From the NCBI RefSeq assembly GCF_009709615.1, contig NZ_WJYA01000005.1:124001-188000 (forward strand): a stretch of 64,000 bases of DNA, written 5' to 3'. Shown in pieces: positions 9,159 to 19,914 of this stretch. Source of the DNA: Winogradskyella ouciana (GTDB taxonomy: Bacteria > Bacteroidota > Bacteroidia > Flavobacteriales > Flavobacteriaceae). Positions within the stretch are counted from its first letter, which is position 1, and each line of letters starts with the position of its first letter. Below the pieces are notes generated by a model. That model was given only the letters and a program-made list of their open reading frames with translations. It was not told the DNA's origin and did not search any database. A program made the position numbers and the translations under genes.

Positions 9159-12119
9159 TTAGAAGTTAACATTTAAGTGAAAGTTGACAAACTTTGACTG
9201 TGGGTATGGTGTTACCTCAATGTTGTTTGCTAATACATTATTACCAAAGTTAGAAACTTCAGGATCATAACTGTTGTAATCAAAAATATTAATGAGGTTT
9301 CTACCTGAAAGACCTACTTTTATTTTTGTTGCATATTTAATGAGACCTTCTGGTAAAGTATAGAATACACCTATTTCTCTTAGTCTTATATAACCTGCAT
9401 CTTCAATATATGGATCTGGATTAACAAAGGCCTGACTTGCTCTATAGTCTCCATTATTAAGCTGACCTGAAGGATCAAGACCAGTGTCATTATAATCCCA
9501 AGTTGTACCAGCCAAATCATATAATAAGGTTGATAAATTTATATTATCCCCTCCCTTTTTCCAATGCCATAAGAACGTAAAATCAAAATTCTTGTAATTG
9601 ATTTCATTATACCATGACATTTGAAAATCAGGTTCTGCATTACCATAAACGAAGAAACCGTCACCTTCTGGATCTCGTCTAGCAATCTCTTCTGCAGTAT
9701 AAGCATCAGGATCGTATGTTCCAACAATTTGAGTGGCACTTTTGCCTTCTTGAATTAGAAATGTACCTAACGAAGCTGCAAAACCACCTGTTGTAAATGA
9801 AGGGATATCTAATTCCGTAATTTCAGACTTGTTCTTCCACCACTTAAAGTTAGCGTTCCAAGACAAATCCTCTTTTTCTAATACATTAACATTTAATCCT
9901 AACTCAACCCCTTTGTTCTGTAAGGTACCTGCATTTACTGGTGCTTGAGTAAAACCAGATGACGTTGGCACTTGAGAGTTTAATAATAAATCTTTGACTT
10001 GTTTGTTATAGAATGAAACCTCTAATAAAAACTTATTATCTAATACTCCTAGATCAAATCCAAACTCCAACTCAGACTGTCTCTCAGGTCCTATATTTGA
10101 GTTTCCTCTTAAATTAGCAGGGCTTAAACCCGATTGACCATCAATGAATTGTGCATTCATTGTAGCAAACCTTTGGTTGAACGTAGAAAAACGTCCAGCT
10201 TCACCGTAAGCAATTCTTGGTTTAAAATAATTAATCGTTTCAAAATCCCAAAAATCAAACTTACTCAGGTTAACTGCCAGGTTAGCTTTTGGATAATAAT
10301 AAAACTGATTTGCATTACCATTATTAGTAGATTTATCCCCTCTAATACCTAATGTAGCAATAATCTGATCTTGATAATTGATTTCTTCTTGTACAAAGAA
10401 TCCTTTATCCCTTTGAGGGATTATCAATTGATTAGTGGAAATATTAGATGCTTGGCTCAAACTTGTTTGAGATCCATTTAATCCGGTACCAATAGTAGTT
10501 ACAGTATTTCTATCAAAATCTTGTAAGAAGCTACCAACTTGAGTTGTGAACTCCAATCCATTATCTAAATATAAGTTGTGAACTAAAAATGCGGATAGGT
10601 TAAAATTAGTGTTCACGGTTGTACCTGATATAGCGACTCCTCCTAAAGATGAAGGATCTCTAAAATAAGTTAAAGCGCTTGGGAAAATACTTGTGGTTCT
10701 TAGTGTGTACTGATCAAAACCACCTTCAAATACCAGCTTTAACCTATTAGAATCTGTGGTAAGAAGTTTTATATTAGTTTTTGCACTACCAATAAAACGA
10801 TTAACCTCTTCTCTATTAGTGGTTATTGCCACTGTTTCTAAAACGTTAGATCCTGCACCTCCTTGAGGAAACACTCCATCAACTGGAGATAAATCCTCCC
10901 AAGGGTAAGTAAATGCCAATGCATAACCAACTGTTCTGTTAGCATTTCCATTGTTAAAGAAACCTCTATCAGATTCTGAATTGATGTAATTGGTTGTAAC
11001 ATATAAATCTAACCAATCATTAAAACGCTGACCAATATTAAGTCTTATAGAGCTCTTTTTGTACCCTGTATTATCAACTAAACCAGGTTCATTTCTGTGA
11101 GTAGCACCAAAGAAATAATCTGTCTTATCATTAGCACCAGAAGTTGAAAATCTGGTTGTAGAAGATACTCTTGTATGGTCAAACAATTCGGCTTCATAAT
11201 CTCTTAAAACAGGATTATCTGGACCACCTAACGCCGTAATTTGTTCTTGGGTGTAATCTCTCAATCCTAATAATTGTGTTGGACTTCTAAAACCGGTTAC
11301 TTGAGAAAAAGACACTTGCGGTTTCCCTTGTCTTCCTCTTTTAGTAGTAATAAGAACCACACCTCCTGCTGCTCTAGAGCCATAGATTGCGGCCGCAGAT
11401 GCACCTTTTAAAATTTCTACACTTTCGATATCTTCTGGATCGATATCAGCAATACGGTTAGAAGCGTCATCTTGGTTAGTGGACGTGTTACCACCACCAG
11501 CTGCTTCACTTACAATATTATTTCCCAAACCTATGGATTGGTTATCTACATAAACACCATCTACAATAAATAATGGCTGTTGGTCTCCAAAGATAGAAGT
11601 TACACCTCTTAAGCGCATAGAAATACCACCACCTGGAGCACCAGAATTGGCCTTAATCTCAGCACCTGTAAATTTACCTGAGAGTGCACCATCTAATCCA
11701 GATTGTACTGTTACACCGGTTAATTCATCTGCAGAAACTGAGGCAACTGCGTTAGCCGCATTAGATCGTTTAGTGGATGATGCCAAACCTGTAACTACAA
11801 TTTCGTCTAAAGATGTAGCCGACTCCTCCATTACAACGTTAACAACGGATGCCGAATTAACAACAATCTCTTGAGTTGTATAGCCTAAATAAGAATATAC
11901 AATCGTAACGGGGAAACTATCCACGTTTAAGGTATAATTACCATCAAAATCCGTTGAGGTTCCGTTTGTTGTGTTTTTAACAAGTACAGATCCTCCTGCA
12001 ATTGGAATACCACTAGCCTTGTCTGTCATTTTTCCTGTAACTTGTTGCGCAAACAACATCGCAGGGAACAAGAAAAACGAAAACAAAAGCCATTTTAATA
12101 AAATCGATTTTTCTTTCAT
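9159..12119 (-). CDS. SusC/RagA-family TonB-dependent outer membrane transporter
   Basis: This 986-residue beta-barrel importer partners the SusD lipoprotein encoded 10 bases downstream. It has a signal peptide (about residues 1-24, ending LFAQ), a carboxypeptidase-regulatory-like domain at about residues 25-100 (VTGKMTDKASGIPIAGGSVL), then a plug with the SusC signature near AAAIYGSRAAGGVVLITTKR. A long TonB-dependent barrel ends in an aromatic residue (HLNVNF). No anti-sigma or SusR-type regulator is adjacent. It is divergent from aspS. Confidence 0.95.
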   Translation of the reverse strand: MKEKSILLKWLLFSFFLFPAMLFAQQVTGKMTDKASGIPIAGGSVLVKNTTNGTSTDFDGNYTLNVDSFPVTIVYSYLGYTTQEIVVNSASVVNVVMEESATSLDEIVVTGLASSTKRSNAANAVASVSADELTGVTVQSGLDGALSGKFTGAEIKANSGAPGGGISMRLRGVTSIFGDQQPLFIVDGVYVDNQSIGLGNNIVSEAAGGGNTSTNQDDASNRIADIDPEDIESVEILKGASAAAIYGSRAAGGVVLITTKRGRQGKPQVSFSQVTGFRSPTQLLGLRDYTQEQITALGGPDNPVLRDYEAELFDHTRVSSTTRFSTSGANDKTDYFFGATHRNEPGLVDNTGYKKSSIRLNIGQRFNDWLDLYVTTNYINSESDRGFFNNGNANRTVGYALAFTYPWEDLSPVDGVFPQGGAGSNVLETVAITTNREEVNRFIGSAKTNIKLLTTDSNRLKLVFEGGFDQYTLRTTSIFPSALTYFRDPSSLGGVAISGTTVNTNFNLSAFLVHNLYLDNGLEFTTQVGSFLQDFDRNTVTTIGTGLNGSQTSLSQASNISTNQLIIPQRDKGFFVQEEINYQDQIIATLGIRGDKSTNNGNANQFYYYPKANLAVNLSKFDFWDFETINYFKPRIAYGEAGRFSTFNQRFATMNAQFIDGQSGLSPANLRGNSNIGPERQSELEFGFDLGVLDNKFLLEVSFYNKQVKDLLLNSQVPTSSGFTQAPVNAGTLQNKGVELGLNVNVLEKEDLSWNANFKWWKNKSEITELDIPSFTTGGFAASLGTFLIQEGKSATQIVGTYDPDAYTAEEIARRDPEGDGFFVYGNAEPDFQMSWYNEINYKNFDFTFLWHWKKGGDNINLSTLLYDLAGTTWDYNDTGLDPSGQLNNGDYRASQAFVNPDPYIEDAGYIRLREIGVFYTLPEGLIKYATKIKVGLSGRNLINIFDYNSYDPEVSNFGNNVLANNIEVTPYPQSKFVNFHLNVNF

Positions 12120-12266
12120 TTGTTTAGAATTAGTTATTGTTTAGTACCAAATATCTGAATTATATTTAATTTTTAACAGTTTTTTAAGCAAAATCTTGAA
12201 TAATCCTCAAAATAACTTACTTAAACTTTTCAAAGTCAGTTGTTAAATAAAGTTCACATATTATAT

Positions 12267-12274
12267 TAAATTTG
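12267..12274 (+). promoter_or_regulatory. Putative -7 element of aspS
   Basis: TAAATTTG matches TAnnTTTG, 51 bases ahead of the aspS ATG. No good TTTG is found 19 bases upstream, so only the -7 part is supported. The rest of the 206-base gap between the SusC gene and aspS is AT-rich, with nothing else recognised. Confidence 0.5.
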
Positions 12275-12325
12275 CACCTTATTCGCCATAGCTTTATTCA
12301 AAGGTGAATTATTTAATTTTTCAAT

Positions 12326-14080
12326 ATGTTTAGAAGTCATAATTGTGGTGAACTTAGAGCCACACATAACAATACAGAAGTTACCCTCGCAGGTTGGGTA
12401 CAGGGAGTTAGAGATAAGGGTTTTATGGTCTATGTGGATTTACGAGACCGTTATGGTATTACCCAACTTTATTTTGATGAAGAACAGACTTCAAAAGACT
12501 TGATGGAAAAAGCTCAAAAACTTGGTCGTGAATTTGTGATTCAGGTTACTGGGAAAGTGCAAGAGCGTGCTTCTAAAAACCCAAATATTCCAACAGGAAA
12601 TATTGAAGTGTTAGTTTCAGAATTAACTATTTTAAATTCTTCTCTGGTGCCGCCATTTACTATTGAGGATACCACAGATGGTGGTGATGATTTGCGTATG
12701 AAATATCGTTATTTGGATATTCGTCGTAATCCTGTAAAGGAAAGTTTAATCTTTAGACATAAGGTTACTCAGGCAGTAAGAAACTATTTGTCTAGTGATG
12801 GTTTTATAGAAGTAGAAACACCTTACTTAATTAAATCTACGCCAGAAGGAGCGCGTGATTTTGTGGTGCCTTCTCGTATGAATGAAGGTCAATTTTACGC
12901 TTTACCACAATCACCTCAAACCTTCAAGCAATTGCTTATGGTTGGTGGTATGGATAAGTATTTCCAAATCGTAAAGTGTTTTAGGGATGAGGATTTACGA
13001 GCAGATAGACAACCGGAATTTACGCAGATTGACTGTGAAATGGCCTTTGTGGAGCAAGAAGATATCTTAAACACCTTTGAGGGACTAACGCGTCATTTAT
13101 TAAAAGAAATCAATGGTGTTGAAGTAGAGAAATTCCCGAGAATGCTCTACGATGATGCAATGCGCTTATATGGTAACGATAAACCTGACATTCGTTTTGG
13201 TATGGAGTTTGGAGAACTCAATGAAGTTGCTCAACATAAAGATTTCAACGTATTTAATTCTGCTGAACTTGTTGTGGGTATTGCTGTACCTGGTGGAAAT
13301 AGTTACACAAGAAAAGAGATCGATAAACTCATTGATTGGGTAAAGCGTCCACAAGTGGGAGCTCTAGGTATGGTTTATTGTCGTTGCAATGACGATGGCA
13401 CTTATAAATCTTCAGTCGATAAATTTTACGACCAAGACGACTTGGCAAAATGGGCAGAAAAAACTGGCGCAAAAGCCGGTGATTTAATTCTGGTCCTATC
13501 TGGAGAAACCAACAAAACAAGAGCGCAATTGAGCGCATTACGAATGGAATTGGCAGAACGTTTAGGGTTACGTAAACCTGATGAATTTGCTCCACTTTGG
13601 GTTATGGATTTCCCGTTATTGGAATGGGATGAAGATACCGAGCGTTACCATGCGATGCACCATCCATTTACCTCCCCAAAACCAGGACAGTTGGAGTTAT
13701 TGGACACCAATCCGGGAAACGTTAAAGCCAATGCCTACGATTTAGTATTGAATGGAAACGAAATAGGCGGAGGCTCAATTCGTATTCACGATAAAGCTAC
13801 ACAAGCCATTATGTTAAAACACCTTGGTTTTTCTGAAGATGAAGCTAGAGCTCAGTTCGGATTTTTAATGGATGCTTTTGAATATGGTGCACCACCACAC
13901 GGAGGGATTGCATTTGGATTGGATAGATTGGTTGCCATTTTAGGCGGACAGGAAACGATACGAGATTTTATTGCCTTCCCAAAAAACAATTCTGGCAGAG
14001 ATGTTATGATTGATGCACCTGCACCAATAGATGATGAACAACTTGAAGAATTAAGTTTAAAGCTTAATTTAAAATCTTAG
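12326..14080 (+). CDS. aspS: Aspartyl-tRNA synthetase
   Basis: This 584-residue class IIb aminoacyl-tRNA synthetase charges tRNA-Asp. An N-terminal OB-fold anticodon-binding domain lies at about residues 1-110 ([14 protein letters not shown]). The catalytic core follows, with motif 2 around [18 protein letters not shown] and motif 3 near [11 protein letters not shown]. The bacterial GAD insertion domain lies between motifs 2 and 3. Length matches the bacterial type. A terminator follows directly. Confidence 0.97.
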   Translation: MFRSHNCGELRATHNNTEVTLAGWVQGVRDKGFMVYVDLRDRYGITQLYFDEEQTSKDLMEKAQKLGREFVIQVTGKVQERASKNPNIPTGNIEVLVSELTILNSSLVPPFTIEDTTDGGDDLRMKYRYLDIRRNPVKESLIFRHKVTQAVRNYLSSDGFIEVETPYLIKSTPEGARDFVVPSRMNEGQFYALPQSPQTFKQLLMVGGMDKYFQIVKCFRDEDLRADRQPEFTQIDCEMAFVEQEDILNTFEGLTRHLLKEINGVEVEKFPRMLYDDAMRLYGNDKPDIRFGMEFGELNEVAQHKDFNVFNSAELVVGIAVPGGNSYTRKEIDKLIDWVKRPQVGALGMVYCRCNDDGTYKSSVDKFYDQDDLAKWAEKTGAKAGDLILVLSGETNKTRAQLSALRMELAERLGLRKPDEFAPLWVMDFPLLEWDEDTERYHAMHHPFTSPKPGQLELLDTNPGNVKANAYDLVLNGNEIGGGSIRIHDKATQAIMLKHLGFSEDEARAQFGFLMDAFEYGAPPHGGIAFGLDRLVAILGGQETIRDFIAFPKNNSGRDVMIDAPAPIDDEQLEELSLKLNLKS

Positions 14081-14085
14081 ATATC

Positions 14086-14112
14086 AAATCCTGCTTTATG
14101 CAGGATTTTTTG
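14086..14112 (+). terminator. Terminator after aspS
   Basis: The stem AAATCCTGC/GCAGGATTT has a 5-base loop followed by TTTTT. It overlaps the first possible ATG (14098) of the following gene, which favours the later start at 14125 for that gene. Confidence 0.8.
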
Positions 14113-14124
14113 TTAGATTTAACT

Positions 14125-15906
14125 ATGCCAACTAAATCCAAATTCCTTAAGCGATTGCTTATTCTAAGATATAAGTATATCTCAGAGAAGAATTTTATTT
14201 TTCTATTGAGTTTGGTTATAGGTTTGCTCTCTGGTATTGTTTCTGTAACCATTAAGAATATAACGTTTACTATTGAAGCGATTTTTGAAAAAGGTATTAT
14301 TCTATCGCAAAATAGCATCTATTTTATTTTACCCATTATCGGACTTTTCTTGGTCTATCTTTTTGTAAAGTATGTCTCTAAAAAACCGAGTGGCCACGCC
14401 ATTCCGTCCATATTATATTCTCTGTCTAAAAGAGATGGCATACTTGAAAAAAAGAACATCTATTTCCCACTGATTACCGCACCACTAACCGCAGGTTTTG
14501 GTGGTTCCGTTGGTTTGTTAGGTCCTGCGATATTGTCTGCATCTGCGATAAGCTCTAACTTAGGGCAATTTCTACATATCAACAGAAAAACCAGAAGCCT
14601 GTTAATTGGTTGTGCTGCAGCTGGAGCCATAGCGTCCATTTTTAAATCGCCAATAGCAGCTATAATTTTTGCTATTGAAGTGTTTAGCTTAGACCTAACT
14701 TTTGCGTCGTTATTACCACTTTTAATAGCCTCTGTTTCCTCTGTGATAACCTCATACTTCTTTTTGGGAGACAGCGTGCTTTTTGATTTTAATGTGTCTG
14801 AAAAGTTCCTGATTAAAGACACCCTATTTTACATTATTCTTGGTATTGGAACCGGAATCGCTTCCGTTTATTTTTCTAAAATCTATTTTGGCATTACTTC
14901 AATTTTTAATAGGCTGAAGTCTGCAAAACATAAGTTAATTATTGGAGGATTAGCTATTGGCACCATGCTATTCTTTATTCCACCACTTTATGGTGAAGGT
15001 TTTGGGTTTATAAATAATTTAATGTTAGGCAACGATATTGAAGCTTTGGGCAATACACCTTTTGATGAGCACTTAGACAATATTTGGATCGTTATTGGAC
15101 TGCTCTTCGGAATTACAATTTTTAAAGCCATTGCCATGACCACCACTTTTGCTGCTGGTGGTACAGGTGGAATTATAATCCCAACATTAGTTATGGGAAG
15201 TGCACTGGGTAATGTAGTTGCTAAAGTGATTAATAATTGCGGGTTAGGTTTCACTGTTTCCGAAGCCAACTTTACGTTAATTGGTATGGCTGGTTTAATT
15301 GCTGGAGTGCTTCATGCTCCATTGACTGCTATTTTCCTGATTGCTGAAATCACTGGTGGTTACGAATTGTTTGTGCCTTTGATGATAACTGCGTCCATGT
15401 CTTTCATCATCAATAAAAATGGTTTGGATCATACCATTTACACGAAAGAACTTATTGAGAAAGGGGCTTTATTAACACAAGACAAGGACAAAAATGTACT
15501 CATTTTAATGAAGCTCGATTCGGTCATTGAACAAGATTTTATTCAACTGCATCCTGAAATGACTTTAGGCGAAATGTTGAAAAACGGTGTGTCAAAATCT
15601 AGCAGAAATTTGTTTCCGGTGACGGATTCTAATGGTGGCTTTGTGGGTATTATATTGTTAGATGATATAAGAACCGTGATGTTTGACCAATCACTTTATC
15701 AATCTACAACTGTTGAAACCTTTATGCACCAAGCACCAGAGTATATTATATATGAACAAGATTCTATGCAAGATGTGATGCGGAAGTTTCAGGATTCACA
15801 AGCTTGGAATCTTCCTGTTATTAAAGATAATAAGTATTATGGTTTTGTTTCAAAATCTAAGTTGCTAACAGCTTATCGACACGAATTAATTAACTTTACA
15901 TCCTAA
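14125..15906 (+). CDS. CLC-family chloride channel/antiporter with C-terminal CBS domains
   Basis: This 593-residue multi-spanning membrane protein has about 440 residues of CLC core followed by two CBS domains (about residues 460-590), which usually sense adenine nucleotides. The anion-path motifs are recognisable: PSGHAIPS for the first helix pair and GGTGGIIIP for the later one. The second motif reads GGSVGLLGPA. In many family members this place holds the gating glutamate (GREGP or GLEAP), and here it is leucine. That could mean a passive channel rather than a proton-coupled antiporter, but this is inference. The upstream ATG at 14098 lies inside the aspS terminator, so 14125 was chosen. 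Confidence 0.88.
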   Translation: MPTKSKFLKRLLILRYKYISEKNFIFLLSLVIGLLSGIVSVTIKNITFTIEAIFEKGIILSQNSIYFILPIIGLFLVYLFVKYVSKKPSGHAIPSILYSLSKRDGILEKKNIYFPLITAPLTAGFGGSVGLLGPAILSASAISSNLGQFLHINRKTRSLLIGCAAAGAIASIFKSPIAAIIFAIEVFSLDLTFASLLPLLIASVSSVITSYFFLGDSVLFDFNVSEKFLIKDTLFYIILGIGTGIASVYFSKIYFGITSIFNRLKSAKHKLIIGGLAIGTMLFFIPPLYGEGFGFINNLMLGNDIEALGNTPFDEHLDNIWIVIGLLFGITIFKAIAMTTTFAAGGTGGIIIPTLVMGSALGNVVAKVINNCGLGFTVSEANFTLIGMAGLIAGVLHAPLTAIFLIAEITGGYELFVPLMITASMSFIINKNGLDHTIYTKELIEKGALLTQDKDKNVLILMKLDSVIEQDFIQLHPEMTLGEMLKNGVSKSSRNLFPVTDSNGGFVGIILLDDIRTVMFDQSLYQSTTVETFMHQAPEYIIYEQDSMQDVMRKFQDSQAWNLPVIKDNKYYGFVSKSKLLTAYRHELINFTS

Positions 15907-15916
15907 GTATTTTTAT

Positions 15917-16162
15917 ATGAAACCCATTCACATCATAACACTCATTGCCTTTATCTCCTCGATTACAAGTATTATTTGTGGCTTTATTTTAGATGTAGAC
16001 TATTCCCAAAAATTAATCGGTTTTGGCGTTATTGGGTTGTTTTTAATAGTATTTCCGTTGTTTTCTTACTACAGATGGAAAGGCAAAAACGCAAAAGATT
16101 ATATGCTCACCAAGGAAAATTTGGATAAAATGCGAGAAAACCAGAGAGAAAAGAAGATTTAA
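15917..16162 (+). CDS. Small two-helix membrane protein of unknown function
   Basis: This 81-residue protein begins MKPIHIITLIAFISS and contains two hydrophobic segments (about residues 4-27 and 35-52). A basic, charged tail rich in K, E and R follows (ending NQREKKI). It follows the CLC gene by 10 bases and is probably co-transcribed with it. I do not recognise a named family. Confidence 0.72.
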   Translation: MKPIHIITLIAFISSITSIICGFILDVDYSQKLIGFGVIGLFLIVFPLFSYYRWKGKNAKDYMLTKENLDKMRENQREKKI

Positions 16163-16308
16163 AAATCGCTCTAAGAATTTTTGAACGGTTTCGCTTAGTC
16201 CTTTAACAGTAAGCGCTGGCAACACTTTGGCATATGTGATTTTTAACTTATTAAGTTTCAAATAATTAAAATAAAATGATTTATTAACACTAGCATTAAT
16301 TTATATTA

Positions 16309-16316
16309 TATCTTTG
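16309..16316 (+). promoter_or_regulatory. -7 element of the cold-shock gene
   Basis: TATCTTTG matches TAnnTTTG and lies 25 bases ahead of the ATG. A 13-bp palindrome AACTTA-T-TAAGTT at 16245-16257 lies about 60 bp upstream and might be an operator. Confidence 0.55.
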
Positions 16317-16341
16317 CACTTTAATTTTTATTTATTTTATA

Positions 16342-16533
16342 ATGACTGGAACAGTTAAATTTTTCAATGATTCAAAAGGATTTGGATTCATTACCAACGA
16401 AGAAACAGGAAAAGACATCTTTGTACACGTATCAAACCTTAACGGTGTAGAGTTACGCGAAGGTGATCAAGTAGAGTACACAGAAGAAGAAGGAAGAAAA
16501 GGAATGGTAGCTGCAAACGTACAGGTACTATAA
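16342..16533 (+). CDS. Cold-shock domain protein (CspA family)
   Basis: This 63-residue single OB-fold protein binds single-stranded RNA and DNA and acts as an RNA chaperone. The RNP1-like motif KGFGFI and RNP2-like motif DIFVHV are both present, in the expected order near residues 12-17 and 25-30. It is a monocistronic gene with its own -7 element and a strong terminator. Confidence 0.95.
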   Translation: MTGTVKFFNDSKGFGFITNEETGKDIFVHVSNLNGVELREGDQVEYTEEEGRKGMVAANVQVL

Positions 16534-16557
16534 TAAGTATATATCTTACAAGTTTCA

Positions 16558-16588
16558 ACGCTCAACCTTTGGTTGGGCGTTTTTTTTT
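16558..16588 (+). terminator. Terminator after the cold-shock gene
   Basis: A 10-bp stem ACGCTCAACC/GGTTGGGCGT (one G-U pair) with a 3-base loop is followed by eight or more T. Confidence 0.9.
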
Positions 16589-16592
16589 ATGC

Positions 16593-17042
16593 TTAATTTA
16601 AATTACGCTTCTCTATAAAAAATCTCCTTAATAATTCTGACGCCTCTTCCGCCAGAATTCCGCTTACAACCTTAGTCTTTGGATGCAATTTGGTTCCAAG
16701 TGTCTTATATCCTCGTTCGGCATCTGAAGCTGCATAAACTATTTTAGAAATCTGGCTCCAATATAATGCACCTGCACACATTTGACATGGCTCTAAGGTG
16801 ACATATAGTGTGCATTTATTAAGATATTTTCCACCTAAAAAATTTGCTGCTGATGTTATAGCTTGCATTTCGGCATGTGCTGTTACATCATTTAGCAACT
16901 CTGTAAGATTATGTGTTCTGGCAATAATCCTATCTTCTACAACAATGATTGCTCCAACAGGAATTTCGCCCTTTTCATAGGCGACCTTAGCTTCTTGAAG
17001 TGCTTTTCGCATAAAGTAAGTGTCATCAAAAGGGCGAATCAT
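16593..17042 (-). CDS. tadA: tRNA-specific adenosine deaminase
   Basis: This 149-residue enzyme converts A34 to inosine in tRNA-Arg(ACG). The zinc-binding deaminase signature is complete: HAEMQA in the first half and PCQMCAGAL in the second. The family hallmark GTKLHPK lies in the C-terminal third. Length is typical. It is convergent with the cold-shock gene and lies 14 bases downstream of the fungalysin gene, on the same strand. Confidence 0.94.
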   Translation of the reverse strand: MIRPFDDTYFMRKALQEAKVAYEKGEIPVGAIIVVEDRIIARTHNLTELLNDVTAHAEMQAITSAANFLGGKYLNKCTLYVTLEPCQMCAGALYWSQISKIVYAASDAERGYKTLGTKLHPKTKVVSGILAEEASELLRRFFIEKRNLN

Positions 17043-17056
17043 TATAAAGTCTAATG

Positions 17057-19684
17057 TTAGTTTTTCACAATTTTTTCTACAAAATTAAAGTTCTCTCCAG
17101 TAATTGACAGTATATATATACCATCTTGAAGATTCCCTGTGCTTATTGAAACCGTGTCAAAAAGCTCTTTCTTTATAGTTAACACCGCTCTTCCATTTAA
17201 ATCGGTAAGCTTTATTGTAACATTACCTAAACCGGTTTTTGTAGAAATTGAAATTTTATCATTTGTTGGATTAGGATATACTTGTAAGGTGTTTGCAGAA
17301 AACTCTTCTACACTAAGACTTGTACAATTTGCTAAAGAAGCATCTGAATTTGGTGGCATACTAAAGTCTTCTACCTGATCTGACCTTGAAGTTGACAGCC
17401 CTTGAGAGGCATTAAATCCAAGTCCACGTCTGGCAAAAACTTCCCATATCATACATTGATCTGCACCACCCATCGCTGTATCAGCCGCAAGTAACGCATC
17501 TCTACCATCTATAAAGCCAGGTTCACAAGGTTGAAGTTTTAAACCATCCAATACAAGTTGCATCACTTTATTGTTTCCGCCATTTCCATTATACAAATCT
17601 GGATCAAAGCCATATTTGTCTACATAAGCCCACGTTAAGTCCCAAAGTACAGTTGCCCATACAAAACCTACACCATGTGGTACTGATAAACCAGGGTTAT
17701 TAGTGTCTCCGTACGTAAAATTATTTACTGCAAAATCTGGACTATAGCGCGCTGGTCTAATACCTCCACCTGTTGTTGGTTGGCTTACAGCAAAAGTCCC
17801 TATTCCTCTAGCGTCGTCTTCAGTATCTGTAGGGTACATTGTAACCATAAGTCCAAACCAGTCAGACCATCCTTCTCCCATTTGTTCTTCATTAAAAAGG
17901 CATCCCGCTGCAGCTGGTCCGCCAGTTAATCTGGTAGAGATTCCATGCCCATACTCATGTGCTACAATTCCATTATCAAAATCACCATCAATATCAAAAG
18001 GACCGTTATTAACCAATGTCGCTGATAAAGTTTGCCCTCCAATTAAAGCAGAAATAATAGCTTCCCCATCGCTTTGATTAACCATAATTGAAGGAATAGT
18101 AACTTGATTTCCAACAGCTCCAGGACCCATCGTTATAGTTGCTCCAGCTTCATTATTTACAATTATTGCTGCAATTGCTCCTGCATTTTCAACGGCACGT
18201 ACCTTAAACCCAAATTCACAAGTTCCTCTGCGTATTACAGCGATACTTCCATTTAAAGCACCAGTATTAATAAGTGTTTCACAAGCATCGTTAGCATCTG
18301 GTGTTCCATCTATTGCCAACGTTAAATTTGATGTTATCGGAGTTGTAGATAAAGCATCACCAAAAGTAGCTTCACTCCCATTATAATCACCTGCTACAGT
18401 ACCATTATTTATAGTTAAAGGTTCGTTAAGTGGGCCAGCTGGAGTCCACAAAAACATGGTCATATTTGGATTTTGACCATCTGGTGGAGTTCCAAAAGTG
18501 GCATTGTTTTGTCCGCTACCATCTTGGGCATCTGCATTAACATAATCTCCACTGGCACCTAAAGTTGTATAATTTGTTTCTTGAAAATTCCCGGCTGCTT
18601 CGTCAAAACCATAGTGATACCAAATATCATGCATCATGTTATTTGTATAGAACAAATTGGTAATAGATACATCTTCATAGCCTGCTGGCGGTTGATTAAT
18701 ATCTAACGGAAAATCAAAGTTTAATGCGCTGGTACCATCAGGAGAAAAACCTACAGTAAAAGGTAGCCCGTCTCTATCTTCTTGCGCCCAAACATTATTA
18801 CCTCTGGTAATTGTGTGATCTGCACCTAAAACTCCATCATCATCATGCCATCCAAAAGGAGACGCCAATATACTTGCCGGATCTGTAACAACTTGCCTAG
18901 GTCCATGATTTGGGCTTTCTGCCGGAAGTGCAAAAACGTTATATCTTGAGCCATCCACTAAAATTGATGGTGAAGGCACATTAACCTTATTGAAAAAATC
19001 AATAGATTCTGACATCTTCTCGTGTGTATGCGGTCTTTCAAAATTACAGCTCAGTACAAGATTGTCAACTTCAATTATTTCATTTGTTGTCGCATCGATT
19101 CTTGCACTATACCAATGCGTATTATCATTTGCATAAATGATGACATCCCAAGCTAGTTTTAACTGATCTTCAACATTAACGTATACCAACTCGGCAGAGA
19201 TATCTCTTGTAGAAATGTTTCCATTAGAAAATGTATACGCATTGCCATCTTTAGATAATTGAACAAGATTCTGCGGAGTTCCTAACTGAAAATGATTAGC
19301 TAAACCTTCTATTGCAGAAGCTGGTGTTTGTGATGCTGTGCTTGTATTAATCTTGTTTGAAATATCCTTAAAAAATCTATTAGAAAAATAAAATACTTCA
19401 CCATTTTTAATCGCGACACCAGAAATTGCATTAGAAATTCTAATATTTTGATAAGCCTGGTTTATATATACGTGTGTTATTTCCGTACCTACAGAAAAAT
19501 ATTCGTTATTAATAACAAGGTCAGCATAATCTTCACTTTGCAAACCAAATTTTGATTGGTTATTTTTTAGATAGTCATTAATTAAAGCTTCATAATTAGA
19601 ACTAGGCTCGTTACTTTGACCAAACACAAAGGAAACAGATACTATTAAGCATAATAGTACCAGGGATAGGTAATTTTTTTTCAT
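17057..19684 (-). CDS. Secreted M36 fungalysin-type metalloprotease with PA domain and T9SS type A tail
   Basis: This 875-residue extracellular zinc protease begins with a signal peptide (residues 1-22, ending FVFGQ). An FTP/PepSY-like propeptide region follows (about 40-210), then the M36 catalytic domain. The zinc motif HEYGHGIS is at residues 576-583, with GEGWSDWFGLM downstream as the probable third-ligand region. A protease-associated (PA) domain is inserted at about 440-545, ahead of the zinc motif. The C-terminus has a type A sorting domain beginning LQVYPNPTNDKISI and ending in KIVKN, which directs export through the type IX system. It probably serves protein scavenging. Confidence 0.94.
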   Translation of the reverse strand: MKKNYLSLVLLCLIVSVSFVFGQSNEPSSNYEALINDYLKNNQSKFGLQSEDYADLVINNEYFSVGTEITHVYINQAYQNIRISNAISGVAIKNGEVFYFSNRFFKDISNKINTSTASQTPASAIEGLANHFQLGTPQNLVQLSKDGNAYTFSNGNISTRDISAELVYVNVEDQLKLAWDVIIYANDNTHWYSARIDATTNEIIEVDNLVLSCNFERPHTHEKMSESIDFFNKVNVPSPSILVDGSRYNVFALPAESPNHGPRQVVTDPASILASPFGWHDDDGVLGADHTITRGNNVWAQEDRDGLPFTVGFSPDGTSALNFDFPLDINQPPAGYEDVSITNLFYTNNMMHDIWYHYGFDEAAGNFQETNYTTLGASGDYVNADAQDGSGQNNATFGTPPDGQNPNMTMFLWTPAGPLNEPLTINNGTVAGDYNGSEATFGDALSTTPITSNLTLAIDGTPDANDACETLINTGALNGSIAVIRRGTCEFGFKVRAVENAGAIAAIIVNNEAGATITMGPGAVGNQVTIPSIMVNQSDGEAIISALIGGQTLSATLVNNGPFDIDGDFDNGIVAHEYGHGISTRLTGGPAAAGCLFNEEQMGEGWSDWFGLMVTMYPTDTEDDARGIGTFAVSQPTTGGGIRPARYSPDFAVNNFTYGDTNNPGLSVPHGVGFVWATVLWDLTWAYVDKYGFDPDLYNGNGGNNKVMQLVLDGLKLQPCEPGFIDGRDALLAADTAMGGADQCMIWEVFARRGLGFNASQGLSTSRSDQVEDFSMPPNSDASLANCTSLSVEEFSANTLQVYPNPTNDKISISTKTGLGNVTIKLTDLNGRAVLTIKKELFDTVSISTGNLQDGIYILSITGENFNFVEKIVKN

Positions 19685-19914
19685 AGCAAATATGTAATGG
19701 TTAGACTGTAAGTCGGAGAAATTTCTCTTACCATACAGAATTATTTTTATTTCGCCAAAAGTAAGGAATCATTAAGGATATATAAAAAAATTGTTTTAGT
19801 GACTTCATATTTTGCTAATCATATGAGATATTATTGCATTTTTCTAAAAACTATTTTTACACTATAACATTCTAATCAGGTAAACTTTAAAATTATTTAG
19901 CTAATAAAATCTCG

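Noticed and set aside
13329..13595. Reverse-strand ORF of 88 codons inside aspS
   Set aside because: It is an antisense shadow of a well-conserved gene with no recognisable domain or start context.
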